DNA of 64,000 nt, from assembly GCF_036237315.1 (NCBI RefSeq), contig NZ_CP108356.1, positions 558,001 through 622,000 of the forward strand, read 5' to 3'. Source of the stretch: Streptomyces sp. NBC_01351. Lineage in GTDB: Bacteria; Actinomycetota; Actinomycetes; Streptomycetales; Streptomycetaceae. The position numbers and the translations under genes are program-made. Each line of letters starts with the position of its first letter. The first letter of the stretch is position 1. Shown one piece after another: positions 25,063-33,771 of this stretch. Under the pieces are notes generated by a model. That model searched no databases, had not been told where the DNA came from, and was given only the letters and a program-made list of their open reading frames with translations.

Positions 25063-26271
25063 TCAGTTCTCCTCGTCGTTCGTGTAGGGGTCGGACGCCT
25101 CGGGCCGGACGAAACGCCAGACGACCAGGTCCGTGTGCTTGCCGTCCAGTCGCAGGAACATCGCGGCCCGGATACCGCGGTCGGGCAGCTCCTTCACCGC
25201 GCGTGCGAAGGCCCCCCGGTCCGCGGCGAGGTGCGCGAGTCCCTCGTACGCCTCCCGCACCGCGCGCTCGCGCCGGTCGGCTTCGTCCTCGAACCGGGCG
25301 ATCAGCTCCCGCACCCAGGTGTCGAACTCGTCGGGCACCTGGTCCAGCAGCACGTCGAGCGGCTTGCCGCCCGAGGCCTCGATCTCCGCGACCGTGCAGC
25401 CCAGGCCCTGCGCGAGCTGCTTGACCGGCAGGCCGGCGAACCGCTGGATGCCGTGGGCGCGCCAGATGTCCCGCTCGGTGACCTTGGTGAGCACCCGGTG
25501 GAGCCGTACGTACTCGGTCAGCTTGGCCTTCGCGCGGACGCCGGAGGCGAAGCGCAGGACGAAGCCCTCCGCGTCGGTGCCGGTCGCCGCGGCCCCGCCG
25601 GGCAGGGTGTTGGACTCGGCCAGCGCCATCAGCTCGTCGAGGGGCATGGCCGGCCACACCGTGACGACGGAGCCGATGCCCTCCCAGTGGGCCGCGGCCT
25701 CGGCGAGCGGCACCTCCGCGCCGTCCGGGCCGAAGGCGGCGAGGAGGACGAGGTCGCGCCGGTCGCCGTAGTCGACGACGATGCGGTTGCCCGGGTACAG
25801 GATCTCGGCGAGGTAGGTGACGCCCGGGCGCAGGCCCGCGGTGTCCTTGCCGTCGAGCCGGCGCTGGGCCCAGGTGGCCTGCGCGCTGATGAAGGACCCC
25901 TTGGAGGCCACGTGCCAGCGGCCCGCGTAGTGGAAGACCACGGCTAGGCTGCCGTCGACCTTGTCGTACACCTCGAACGGCTCGTCGGGGAGCGCGGGGG
26001 CGTAGGGGCGGCCCGACTCGTGCTCGCTGACGTTGAAGAACTTCGGCAACGGCAGCGCGACGATGGCGCCGGTGGTGTCGTCGGCGACGAGTCCGCGGCA
26101 GCGTGTGGTGACCTGGTTCCAGACGTGCTCGTACTGGGCCGTCCGCGTGTACGTGTAGATGGACAGCGGCAGTGCGGGGTGCGTCTTGCGGGTCACGTAC
26201 CCGGCGTCGATGGCCTCATCGAGCGCCTGAGCGGGCAGCAGGTCGTGCAGAGTCAGGGTCTCCTGGCTCAT
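25063..26271 (-). CDS. T4 Rnl1-like RNA ligase
   Basis: A 402-residue nucleotidyltransferase-type ligase. Motif I is YDKVDGSL with Lys104 as the AMP-accepting residue. Upstream RCRGLVAD and LPKFFNVSE match the T4 Rnl1 group, and motif IV-like GFVLRF and motif V-like VRAKAKL follow. It should seal 5'-phosphate to 3'-OH RNA ends, probably tRNA cut in the anticodon loop, as in T4. The ATG at 26271 has GGGAGGAA upstream. A perfect dyad lies 21 bp before the start. It leads an operon with the end-healing enzyme and a NYN protein. Confidence 0.88.
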   Translation of the reverse strand: MSQETLTLHDLLPAQALDEAIDAGYVTRKTHPALPLSIYTYTRTAQYEHVWNQVTTRCRGLVADDTTGAIVALPLPKFFNVSEHESGRPYAPALPDEPFEVYDKVDGSLAVVFHYAGRWHVASKGSFISAQATWAQRRLDGKDTAGLRPGVTYLAEILYPGNRIVVDYGDRRDLVLLAAFGPDGAEVPLAEAAAHWEGIGSVVTVWPAMPLDELMALAESNTLPGGAAATGTDAEGFVLRFASGVRAKAKLTEYVRLHRVLTKVTERDIWRAHGIQRFAGLPVKQLAQGLGCTVAEIEASGGKPLDVLLDQVPDEFDTWVRELIARFEDEADRRERAVREAYEGLAHLAADRGAFARAVKELPDRGIRAAMFLRLDGKHTDLVVWRFVRPEASDPYTNDEEN

Positions 26272-26292
26272 GGGTTCCTCCCGGATCGAGAT

Positions 26293-26307
26293 GCGTCATT
26301 CTGACGC
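26293..26307. promoter_or_regulatory. dyad upstream of the RNA-repair operon
   Basis: GCGTCATTCTGACGC has perfect 6-bp arms around TTC and lies 21 bp upstream of the ligase ATG. A CATAAT hexamer on the left-reading strand at 26337-26332 could be the -10 element, placing the dyad just downstream of the transcription start, a usual operator position. Confidence 0.5.
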
Positions 26308-26332
26308 GCGGGAGGGTTTGCCCGGTACTCAA

Positions 26333-27016
26333 TTATGCCTGGTCACGGCTCTCGCCCAGGCGGTTGATGTCGGCCGGCCCCAGTACGTGCCCCGGGACCT
26401 CGGTTCCGGGAGTCGCTACGGCGATCATGGCGCGGCCCATGGCCTCGGAGGGGATGACGAGGTTGGGCGCGACCCGGCGGACCAGCGGGATCAGCGGGCC
26501 GGCGACCGCGTACACCGCGCGGGTGATGCGGGCCTTGGAGGGCACCCCGCGCACCGGCTGGACGATGCCGGGGCGGAACATGTAGGCGCGGAAGGGCAGT
26601 TCGAGCAGGTCGTTCTCGGTCTTTCCCTTGACCCGGGCCCACATGGACCGGCCGCGCTCGGTGCTGTCCGTGCCCACGCCGGAAACGTAGACGAAGGTCA
26701 GCCCCGGGTTGGCGGCGGCCAGTGGCCGGGCCACCGCGAGCGTGAGGTCGTAGGTGACGCGCCGGTAGGCCTCCTCCTTCATGCCGAGGGAGGAGACTCC
26801 GAGGCAGAAGAAGCAGGCGTCGTAGCCGGCCGGGTCGACGCCCGCGGCGGCGAGGTCGGACGGGTCCTGCTGGACGCTCTCGCGGAGCTTGGGGTGGCTG
26901 ACGCCGAGCGGGGTGCGTCCGATGGCGAGCACGCTGTCGACGGAGTCGTCGCGCAGGCATTCGCGCAGGACGCCCCGGCCGATCATTCCGGTCGCACCGA
27001 AGAGGATGACGTTCAC
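26333..27016 (-). CDS. NAD(P)-binding Rossmann protein (HTATIP2/atypical SDR type)
   Basis: A 227-residue single-domain protein. The N-terminal GATGMIGRGVL is the dinucleotide-binding loop of atypical short-chain dehydrogenases. FCLGVSS, VYVSGVG and FRPGIVQP follow as in HTATIP2-like proteins, where the classical catalytic Tyr-Lys pair is often absent. The substrate is unknown. A GTG start at 27016 is supported by TAGGGT (27028-27023) ending six bases upstream, so the mRNA is probably leaderless. It lies 61 bp before the RNA-ligase start but is probably a separate unit. Confidence 0.85.
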   Translation of the reverse strand: MNVILFGATGMIGRGVLRECLRDDSVDSVLAIGRTPLGVSHPKLRESVQQDPSDLAAAGVDPAGYDACFFCLGVSSLGMKEEAYRRVTYDLTLAVARPLAAANPGLTFVYVSGVGTDSTERGRSMWARVKGKTENDLLELPFRAYMFRPGIVQPVRGVPSKARITRAVYAVAGPLIPLVRRVAPNLVIPSEAMGRAMIAVATPGTEVPGHVLGPADINRLGESRDQA

Positions 27017-27036
27017 GGGGTCACCCTAGGACCCCG

Positions 27037-27471
27037 TCAGTGCGAGATGCAGAGTTCGTTGCCCTCGGGGTCGGCGAGTGTCGTCCACACGGAGGGACCC
27101 TGGCTGCCCTCGTGGAGGTGCTTGGCCCCCTTGGCGATGAGGCGTTCCACCACGGCCCGCGGGTCGTCGTCACCGGTACGGACGTCGAGGTGCACCCGGT
27201 TCTTGACCGTCTTGGGCTCGGGAACCAACTGGAAGAGCACCCGCGGCGCCCGCTCCAGCCCCTCGGGGTGCCGGATTCCCGCGCCCGACTTCCAGACGAG
27301 GGTGCCGCGGTGGGTGGTGGTGTCCTCCATGGTCGCGTGGCCGGCGGTGACCATGCTGCGGATGAACTCCTCGTCGCTGTGCTCCACTTCCCACCCGAGG
27401 GCGTCGGCCCACCAGTCGGCGAGGGTGTGCGGATCGGCGGAGTCGATGGTCACCTGGAACGTATATGCCAT
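27037..27471 (-). CDS. VOC (glyoxalase-like) family protein
   Basis: A 144-residue protein of the vicinal oxygen chelate superfamily. The pattern FQVTIDSADPHTLADWWADALGW at the start and VHLDV, ERLIAKGA, LADPEGNELCI at the end is typical of the actinomycete glyoxalase-like group (VOC_6 type). Its substrate cannot be told. TAGGGT (27483-27478) ends six bases before the ATG and no ribosome site is present, which supports a leaderless start. Confidence 0.88.
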   Translation of the reverse strand: MAYTFQVTIDSADPHTLADWWADALGWEVEHSDEEFIRSMVTAGHATMEDTTTHRGTLVWKSGAGIRHPEGLERAPRVLFQLVPEPKTVKNRVHLDVRTGDDDPRAVVERLIAKGAKHLHEGSQGPSVWTTLADPEGNELCISH

Positions 27472-27543
27472 GCCGGGACCCTACTGAGGTGCCCCCGGTC
27501 CTGCCACCGGAACGGGGGCGTGGCGGGAGGAGGTGAGGCGCCG

Positions 27544-28542
27544 TCATGAGGGCGTTGCTCCCGTGCCGGATGGGCGTTCGGGCGGGCGGTCGGGTCGGCG
27601 GTGGGAGGCCAGCATGGCGGCGCAGGTGAGCAGGCAGGCGGCCACCGCGATCCAGAGCAGTACCTCGCCCAGCGGACGCAGCCACGCGATGCCCGCCGGG
27701 TCCGCCACGGAGAGGCAGGCGGCGGCCGTCATGCCGAGCGGGAAGACGGTGGACCAGCGGCGGATGTCGTAGCGCGGCCGGGGGTGGCGCAGTTCGGCGC
27801 CGAGGAGGACGACGTACCAGACGAGGGACAGGGCGAGCACGATCAGCGTGACGGTACGCAGGGCCGTGTGCGCGGCGCCGGTCCACACGGGGGACGCGGT
27901 GAGCTTGGAACCGGCGAGCGCGGAGATGGACAGCGCCCCGCCCGCCACCCAGTGGTCACCCGCACCGCCCTCCACTTCCCGCAGGTCGAAGCGGAGCAGG
28001 GCCGCGAGGTAGAGGAGGAGCCCGAGGACGAAGAAGACCAGCGCCGCCTCGGCCAGCCACTCGTGGTGCCCCGCATCGGCGAGGACCGCGGCGAGGACGG
28101 CGATCCCCTGGGTGGCCACGCACACCAGGAAGGCCACCCCGGGCATGCGCCGCCGCCAGTGCCGTACGACGTGCAGCGTCAGCACGGGCCAGAGCACTAC
28201 GGCCAGTCCGAGCAGCGCCGCGGCCACGGTCTGCCAGCCGAGCGCGGTGAGCCGGGTGCCCAGCACGGTGGTGGCGGCCACGGCGGTGAGGGCGGCCGGG
28301 GTGTCGGCCTCCGCGCGGAACCGCCGTCGGTCGCCCAGCAGCCGGGCGGCGAAATCGGCGGCCAGCACCAGCCACAGCGCGCCGGCGACGGCCAGCGCCA
28401 CCAGCGACAGGGCCTCGTGCCCGGTCAGGTGCAGGCCGACGGAGAGGATGCCGGCGGCCATGACGGCGGCTCCCGCCGCCGGCGGAAGGTCGGCCCACCA
28501 GCCACGCCCAGGAAGATCACTCACCCCTCCAGCGGACCCCAC
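27544..28542 (-). CDS. TehA/SLAC1-family transporter
   Basis: A 332-residue membrane protein with about ten hydrophobic helices and short loops, in the pattern of the TehA/SLAC1 (tellurite-resistance/dicarboxylate, anion channel) family: GAAVMAAGILSVGLHL near the N-terminus and STVFPLGMTAAACLSVA near 265, where the family has PxGMxA. It could pass anions or be involved in tellurite or sulfite efflux. The start is uncertain (GTG at 28542 or GTG at 28524, which has GGAGGG directly upstream). An AraC-type gene is divergent, 104 bp away. Confidence 0.8.
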   Translation of the reverse strand: MGSAGGVSDLPGRGWWADLPPAAGAAVMAAGILSVGLHLTGHEALSLVALAVAGALWLVLAADFAARLLGDRRRFRAEADTPAALTAVAATTVLGTRLTALGWQTVAAALLGLAVVLWPVLTLHVVRHWRRRMPGVAFLVCVATQGIAVLAAVLADAGHHEWLAEAALVFFVLGLLLYLAALLRFDLREVEGGAGDHWVAGGALSISALAGSKLTASPVWTGAAHTALRTVTLIVLALSLVWYVVLLGAELRHPRPRYDIRRWSTVFPLGMTAAACLSVADPAGIAWLRPLGEVLLWIAVAACLLTCAAMLASHRRPDRPPERPSGTGATPS

Positions 28543-28646
28543 CGACCGCGGTGCCGCCAGCGGGACGCGGCGGCCGGCCCAGCCGGGACGGGGCGGGGTC
28601 CGCCATGCTTGGGGTGGCCGGGATGCCGTTCAGGGAGTAGCGAGAG

Positions 28647-29690
28647 ATGTGGTCGTCGATGTCCTCCGCCGCCGTGCCGGCCGCGGACAGGTTCGAGTGG
28701 TTCTCCGACATGGTCGCCAACACGCTGGAGCCCGTGTCGATCAGCGTCGAGGATCCGGGCTCCTTCCGCGCGGAGGTCTCCGTGGCGAGCCTGGGCCCGG
28801 CGGTGCAGGTGTCGGCGTTCTCCTACTCGCCCCTGCTCTCGCGCCGCACCCCGGCGCTCATCCGGCAGGGCGACCCGGAGCAGTACCAGTTGGGGCTCGT
28901 GACGAGGAGTCCGATGTGGATGTCCCAGCGCCGCAACGAATCGGGGCTGGTCGTCGGCGACATGATGCTGTGGGACACCTCGTACCCCTGGGAGGCCGGC
29001 GCCCCGTCCGGGGTCGGCGAGATGGTGCGGGCCGTCATCCTCCAGCTCCCCAAGTCCGCGCTGCCGCTGCCCGCGGGAAAGGTCGAGCGGCTGCTCGCCC
29101 AGCGGATCCCCGGCGAGCGCGGGATGGGCGCGATCCTCAGCCGGTTCATCGGCACGCTGGGCGCGCACGCCGCGGAGTGCGGCCCACACGAGCTGGCCCG
29201 GCTCGGCACGATCGCCCTCGACCTGGCCACCGCCTGCCTGGCCCAGCACGTCGACGCGTACGACGCCCTGTCCGGCGAGGTCCGCGACCAGGCCCTGCGG
29301 GAGCGGATCAACGCCTTCATCGACGACAACCTCGACAGCACGGAGCTGACTCCGCAGGCCATCGCCAGCCGCCACCACATTTCGCTGCGTCGCCTGCACC
29401 TGCTCTTCCGGGGGCAGCCGGAGAGCGTCGCGGCGTCCGTACGCCGCCGTCGGCTGGAGCGCTGCGCCGCGGAGCTGGTCCGCCCGGGAGGACACGCGCG
29501 GCCCGTCCACGCGATCGCCGCCCGCTGGGGCTTCACCAACGCCGCCGTCTTCAGCCGCGCATTCCGCGAGGCCTACGGACTGACCCCGACCGAGCTGCGC
29601 AGACAGGCCGGTCACAGCAGTTGCACGCATGATCAAAAGACCGTGCGCGCGATGCACACACCGGGCCGCGGACCGGCCCTAGGCTCGTAG
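28647..29690 (+). CDS. AraC family regulator with AraC-binding-like N-terminal domain
   Basis: A 347-residue regulator. The N-terminal 210 residues match the AraC-binding-like domain of NphR/FeaR-type activators (FEWFSDMVANTLEPV, DPEQYQLGLVTRSPMW, GDMMLWDTSYPW). The C-terminal 100 residues hold the AraC helix-turn-helices (TPQAIASRHHISLRRLHLLF and AARWGFTNAAVFSRAFREAYG). The ligand is unknown. It is divergent from the TehA-like gene and may control it. The ATG at 28647 has GAGAG directly upstream; an ATG at 28659 is also possible. Confidence 0.9.
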   Translation: MWSSMSSAAVPAADRFEWFSDMVANTLEPVSISVEDPGSFRAEVSVASLGPAVQVSAFSYSPLLSRRTPALIRQGDPEQYQLGLVTRSPMWMSQRRNESGLVVGDMMLWDTSYPWEAGAPSGVGEMVRAVILQLPKSALPLPAGKVERLLAQRIPGERGMGAILSRFIGTLGAHAAECGPHELARLGTIALDLATACLAQHVDAYDALSGEVRDQALRERINAFIDDNLDSTELTPQAIASRHHISLRRLHLLFRGQPESVAASVRRRRLERCAAELVRPGGHARPVHAIAARWGFTNAAVFSRAFREAYGLTPTELRRQAGHSSCTHDQKTVRAMHTPGRGPALGS

Positions 29691-29979
29691 CAAGACGAGG
29701 ATCACCGGTCTGTCACAGGGGTACGGATCGGCTGGTTCCGCGGACCGGCACACTGCTGCGGCGGCGGCCGTGCGGGTCCGCACACGTCGCGAGCGCGGTC
29801 GAGCCGCCACGGGGATCAGGAGTCACCGTGGCACCCGGCCGCGTTCGCCGTGTTCGCCTGCGGCCACCGCCGATGAGGGGGACACGGACGCGGCTTCCGG
29901 CGCGTGGTGCCCTGCGTGTGCGCACCCCGGCGGTACCGTCACGATCTGCACCTTTTGGCACGATTTCCGGGGATGTGTG

Positions 29980-31338
29980 ATGCGTCGATTCACCGTTGCC
30001 CTCACGCTGCTCGCCACCCTCGCCGGGGGCTCCTACGCGGGTTCGCAAGCCCTCTCCGCCGAGCGCGGGGCACACGTCGGCGGACGGGGTACGAACATCC
30101 TCGTCGTCGGCATCGACAGCCGCGCGGGCCTGTCCGCCGCCGAGAAGCGCCGTCTCCACGTGGGCGGCAAGGGCTGCAACTGCACCGACGTGATGATGCT
30201 CGTACACCTTTCCGAGGACGAGCGGCGCGCGAGCATCGTCTCCATTCCCCGCGACTCCTACGTGCAGTACGCCGATCTGACGGCCCCGCCCGCCGCCCCC
30301 GGGCCCGCCCGCCTCGGGAAGATCAACGGGGCGTTCGCCCTCGGCGCCGGCCCGCTCAGCGTCCGGACCGTCGAGAAGGCCACCGGTCTCCACATCGACC
30401 ACTACCTGGAGACCGGGTTCACCGGATTCGAGCGGGCGGTCAACGACCTCGGCGGCGCGACCGTGTGCACGGACAAGCCCCTCCAGGACGACGGCTCCGG
30501 ACTCGACATCGCCGCCGGCGTCCATCGCGCGGACGGCAACGGAGCACTGCGCTACGCCCGGGCCCGGCACGTCGAACGGCCCGGCGACCTCGGCCGTGTC
30601 CGCCGCCAGCAGCGCCTGGTGAACGACCTGCTGGCCCGTCTCACCGCCGAGGGCGCCCTGGCCCACCCGGCCGGCGCGATGCGCACGGTCCGGACCCTGC
30701 TGAAGTCCGTACGCACGGACGAGCGGACGGGCTTGCTCGACTTGGTCCGCATCGGCCTGGTCCTGGGCCGTCTGCGGCCGGCGGACACCGAGTTCGCCAC
30801 CGTCCCGATCCGGATCTTCGATCACCGCGTACCCGGAGTGGGTTCCACCCTGCTGTGGGACGAGGCCCGCTCCGCCGCGCTGTGGAGCGCTCTGGGCGCC
30901 GACCGCCCCATCACGGGCGACACCCGCATCCAGCCCGTACCGGAGACACCGGCCGGAACGAATCCCGCCTCGATCGCGGTTCGCGTGGACGACGCGACCG
31001 TCGCCGAGGCGCTAGGCCGCAGCGGGTTCCTGGTCACCGACACCTCGCCGTCCGCACCGACCGTACGCCACGAAGGGCCTCCCGTGATCAGCCACGCTCC
31101 CGGCCGGGAAGCGGACGCGGCCACCCTCGCGGCCGCGTTGCCCGGCGCTCGCCTGCGGGCCGTCGCGGACCACGACAAGGCCTTCGACGTCCTCGTGGGC
31201 ACGCGGCCCGCCGTGGTCAAGACCGTCACCTACGACCGCAACACTGCCGAGGGCGCCCCGGTGACCGCCGATGCCCTGCGCTGCCCGGGCCCGGCCGGGT
31301 CGACAGTCCCTGCCCTCGCGAGCGGCCGGGGGCTATAG
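29980..31338 (+). CDS. LytR-CpsA-Psr (LCP) family protein
   Basis: A 452-residue membrane-anchored protein. A short basic start and one hydrophobic helix (about 4-22) are followed by the LCP domain (about 35-240): TNILVVGIDSRAG, TDVMMLVHL, SIPRDSYV, KINGAFALG, and the RYARARHVERPGDLGRVRRQQ stretch with the conserved Arg/Asp cluster. LCP enzymes attach wall polymers such as teichoic acids or polysaccharides to peptidoglycan from lipid carriers. The C-terminal region (about 330-440) is a LytR_C-like domain. The ATG at 29980 was chosen over a long upstream reading; GTG one codon earlier is possible. Confidence 0.9.
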   Translation: MRRFTVALTLLATLAGGSYAGSQALSAERGAHVGGRGTNILVVGIDSRAGLSAAEKRRLHVGGKGCNCTDVMMLVHLSEDERRASIVSIPRDSYVQYADLTAPPAAPGPARLGKINGAFALGAGPLSVRTVEKATGLHIDHYLETGFTGFERAVNDLGGATVCTDKPLQDDGSGLDIAAGVHRADGNGALRYARARHVERPGDLGRVRRQQRLVNDLLARLTAEGALAHPAGAMRTVRTLLKSVRTDERTGLLDLVRIGLVLGRLRPADTEFATVPIRIFDHRVPGVGSTLLWDEARSAALWSALGADRPITGDTRIQPVPETPAGTNPASIAVRVDDATVAEALGRSGFLVTDTSPSAPTVRHEGPPVISHAPGREADAATLAAALPGARLRAVADHDKAFDVLVGTRPAVVKTVTYDRNTAEGAPVTADALRCPGPAGSTVPALASGRGL

Positions 31339-31347
31339 CCTGGCCGG

Positions 31348-31944
31348 ATGGACGATCTTGACGGAGTGGAGATCATCGCCTTCACGGACGGCGAGGCCTT
31401 CGAGACCTGGCTCGCCGAACACCACGAGCGCCACGCGGGCGTGTGGATCAAGGTGGCGAAGAAGAAGTCCGGCATTCCGACCGTCACCGAGGACGAGCTC
31501 GTCGACATCGGGCTGTGCTACGGCTGGATCTCCGGACAGCGACGGTCGCTCGACGAGCGGTACTACCTCCAGAAGTACGTGCCGCGCCGCCCCAGGAGCC
31601 TGTGGTCGCAGGTCAACGTCGACAAGGTCGCGGCGCTGACGGCGGCGGGGCGCATGCGCGAACCGGGGCTGGCCGAGGTGCGCAGGGCGCAGGCGGACGG
31701 CCGGTGGACGGCGGCGTACGAGGCGCAGAGCACGGCGGCCGTGCCGCCCGACCTCGCGGCGGAGCTCGCCGCACACCCCGAGGCGAAGCGGGTGTTCGAG
31801 GCACTCGACAAGTCCGCGCGCTACCAGGTGATCCTGCCGCTGCTCCAGGCCCTCACGCCCGGGACCCGGCAGGCCCGGCTCGACCGGGCCCTGCGCCGGC
31901 TGACGGCCGGCGAGGGCAAGGGCGACGGCGAGGGCGAGGGCTGA
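31348..31944 (+). CDS. YdeI/OmpD-associated family protein
   Basis: A 198-residue protein of the YdeI family (unknown biochemical function). Family segments are FETWLAEHHERHAGVWIKVAKK, LVDIGLCYGWISGQRRSLD and YYLQKYVPRRPRSLWSQVNVDKV. The C-terminal tail is Gly/Asp/Glu-rich and probably disordered. TATAGC at 31334-31339, which includes the stop of the LCP gene, ends eight bases before the ATG, so it may be transcribed separately as a leaderless mRNA despite the 9-bp gap. Confidence 0.87.
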   Translation: MDDLDGVEIIAFTDGEAFETWLAEHHERHAGVWIKVAKKKSGIPTVTEDELVDIGLCYGWISGQRRSLDERYYLQKYVPRRPRSLWSQVNVDKVAALTAAGRMREPGLAEVRRAQADGRWTAAYEAQSTAAVPPDLAAELAAHPEAKRVFEALDKSARYQVILPLLQALTPGTRQARLDRALRRLTAGEGKGDGEGEG

Positions 31945-31962
31945 TCCGGGGGCGGCCCGGCC

Positions 31963-33096
31963 TCAGGGCTGGGCCAGCCGCTGGTACAGCGCGCCGATCT
32001 GCTCCTTGTCCGCGATCAGCGGGAGCGTGTCGAAGTAGACCTCCCACTCGCCGTGGGGGCCGAACCGCTCGACGATCCCGAAGGGGATGTCCACCTCCCG
32101 GGGGCCGTTCGCGTCCACGCCCTCGAGGCCGGTCACCTTGCCGTGCCACTCCACGTAGGCGGTCTCCCCGCCGAAGGCGACCTGGCCCGCCTGCAGCTTC
32201 ACGTCCGCGCGCTCGAAGAACCGCTGGAGGTAGGCGGTCTTGCCCGCCGTGGTGGTCAGCGGGCGGGCAAGTCCCGGGCCGGTCAGCCCGGCACTGCCCG
32301 TCCGGGCGGTCAGCGCGGACGCGTCCTCGCCGTTCCAGGCCGCGAGCCGGGCCGTGAGCTCCTCGGACCGGAAGCGCTCCGGCGCCCGGCCGCCGGTGGC
32401 GGGGCCGGCGTCGGCGATGCCCTCGAAGAGGGGGCGCAATTCCGGGGCGATGGGCGCGAAGAGCGCGTGGCGGTCGTAGTAGCGCCGAGCCTGAATGGTC
32501 TTGCCGTCGTCGGAGAGCACGTTGCGGGCGATCTGGGGGTAGCTGACCTCGTGTCCCTTGACCGTGACCTCGTTGCGCTGGCCGAACATCATCACCGCCC
32601 CGTCGGCCACCACCTCGGTGCCGGTGTACCGCAGGTCGGGGACGAGCCGGAGGGAGCCGGTGATCGAGTTGCCGATCGTCGTCCGGCCGCGCTGCGGGGC
32701 ACCGCCCGCCTCCCAGAGGGTCGCCTCCTCGTCGAAGATGTCGAGGTAGGCCCGAACCCTCGGGTGGCTGAGCTCGCCGGGCCCCGGCGGGGTCCCGGTG
32801 GGCATCTCGCCGAAGGCGATCTGCCGCTTCATGAACGCGCAGGCGTTGGGGGTGATCCGGCCCTCCAGCCGCTCGACCTTGTCCCGTACCTCGGCGCACG
32901 CGCCCTGCGGGGAGCGCCCGGCGTCCTGGGCGGGGTGGGCGGTGGTGGCCGTCACCCCACCGAAGGCCAGCCCGGCGGCGACCACGGCCACCGCGACCGT
33001 GACCCTGAGGCGGCCGGACCCGCCCGTGCGGCCCGCCCCGGCCCGCTCCGTCCGCTCCTGCTGCTGCCCCTGACCCTGCTGCTGCTCAGCCACCAT
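31963..33096 (-). CDS. membrane-anchored protein with two NTF2/SnoaL-like regions
   Basis: A 377-residue protein. It begins with a Gln/Glu-rich cytoplasmic stretch (about 28 residues) and one membrane helix (about 31-52), followed by an outer part. Two regions read like SnoaL/NTF2 folds: about 105-225 (RVRAYLDIFDEEATLWEAGG, GNSITGSL, RYYDRHALF) and about 240-377 (LTARLAAWNGEDASALTA, QRFFERADVKL, FYDTLPL-like end). The second resembles a steroid-isomerase-type fold. No enzyme activity can be assigned. A start closer to the helix is possible. Confidence 0.6.
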   Translation of the reverse strand: MVAEQQQGQGQQQERTERAGAGRTGGSGRLRVTVAVAVVAAGLAFGGVTATTAHPAQDAGRSPQGACAEVRDKVERLEGRITPNACAFMKRQIAFGEMPTGTPPGPGELSHPRVRAYLDIFDEEATLWEAGGAPQRGRTTIGNSITGSLRLVPDLRYTGTEVVADGAVMMFGQRNEVTVKGHEVSYPQIARNVLSDDGKTIQARRYYDRHALFAPIAPELRPLFEGIADAGPATGGRAPERFRSEELTARLAAWNGEDASALTARTGSAGLTGPGLARPLTTTAGKTAYLQRFFERADVKLQAGQVAFGGETAYVEWHGKVTGLEGVDANGPREVDIPFGIVERFGPHGEWEVYFDTLPLIADKEQIGALYQRLAQP

Positions 33097-33227
33097 CTCG
33101 GCACGCTCTTCCTCGGTCCCCCGTGTGGTCCGCGCCCTCGCCCGGACCGGGTGGGACCAACCCTGCCGGGAAGCTCGGGGAAGATCGATTACCTCCCGGG
33201 TAATGCCGGACCGAGGGCACGAAAGCC

Positions 33228-33265
33228 GTCAGGCCCGGCTTCCCCGTGGGGAAGCCGGGCCTGAC
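33228..33265. terminator. perfect 18-bp hairpin after DUF5997 gene
   Basis: GTCAGGCCCGGCTTCCCC at 33228-33245 pairs with GGGGAAGCCGGGCCTGAC at 33248-33265. It lies 25 bp after the stop of the left-reading DUF5997 gene and is a strong candidate terminator. Confidence 0.75.
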
Positions 33266-33290
33266 GGGACGGGTCGGCGAGGGCCGCGGA

Positions 33291-33713
33291 TCAGGAGCGC
33301 GAACCGCCGGGCTTCTCTGCCTTCTCTGCCTTCTGGGCCTTCTCGGCCTGCATCTCCTTGATGCGGACCGCTTCCTTGCGCACGTCGGCCTGCGTGGCGC
33401 GCTCGCGCTGCAGCCACTCGGGAGACTCCTGCTTCAGGGCCTCGATCTGCTCGGTGGTGAGGGGCTCGGTGACCCCGCCGCGGGCGAGGCCCGCGATGGA
33501 GACGCCCAGCTTCGACGCGACCACCGGGCGGGGGTGCGGGCCGTTGGCCCGCAGATCCTGCAGCCACTGGGGCGGCTCGGCCTGGAGCGCACTCAATTCA
33601 CTGCGCGAGACGACACCCTCCTGGAACTCTGCGGGGGTGGCCTCGAGGTACACGCCCAGCTTCTTCGCCGCGGTCGCGGGCTTCATCGTCTGGGTGTTCT
33701 GGTGCGACGTCAT
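33291..33713 (-). CDS. DUF5997 family protein
   Basis: A 140-residue actinomycete protein of DUF5997 (family name from memory). It shows two related motifs, AAKKLGVYLEATP..FQEGVVSRSEL and ASKLGVSIAGLARGG..EPLTTEQIEAL, each followed by PxWLQ, which suggests an internal duplication of a helical DNA- or protein-binding unit. The C-terminus is a Lys/Ala/Glu-rich tail. The ATG at 33713 is preceded by TACTCT (33726-33721), seven bases upstream, with no ribosome site, so it may be leaderless. It is divergent from a LysR-substrate-domain protein, and the pair is probably functional. Confidence 0.78.
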   Translation of the reverse strand: MTSHQNTQTMKPATAAKKLGVYLEATPAEFQEGVVSRSELSALQAEPPQWLQDLRANGPHPRPVVASKLGVSIAGLARGGVTEPLTTEQIEALKQESPEWLQRERATQADVRKEAVRIKEMQAEKAQKAEKAEKPGGSRS

Positions 33714-33771
33714 GGTGTCAAGAGTATCGAGCGTGTGCACTACCTCCGACCACGACCGGTAACCTGGCGGG

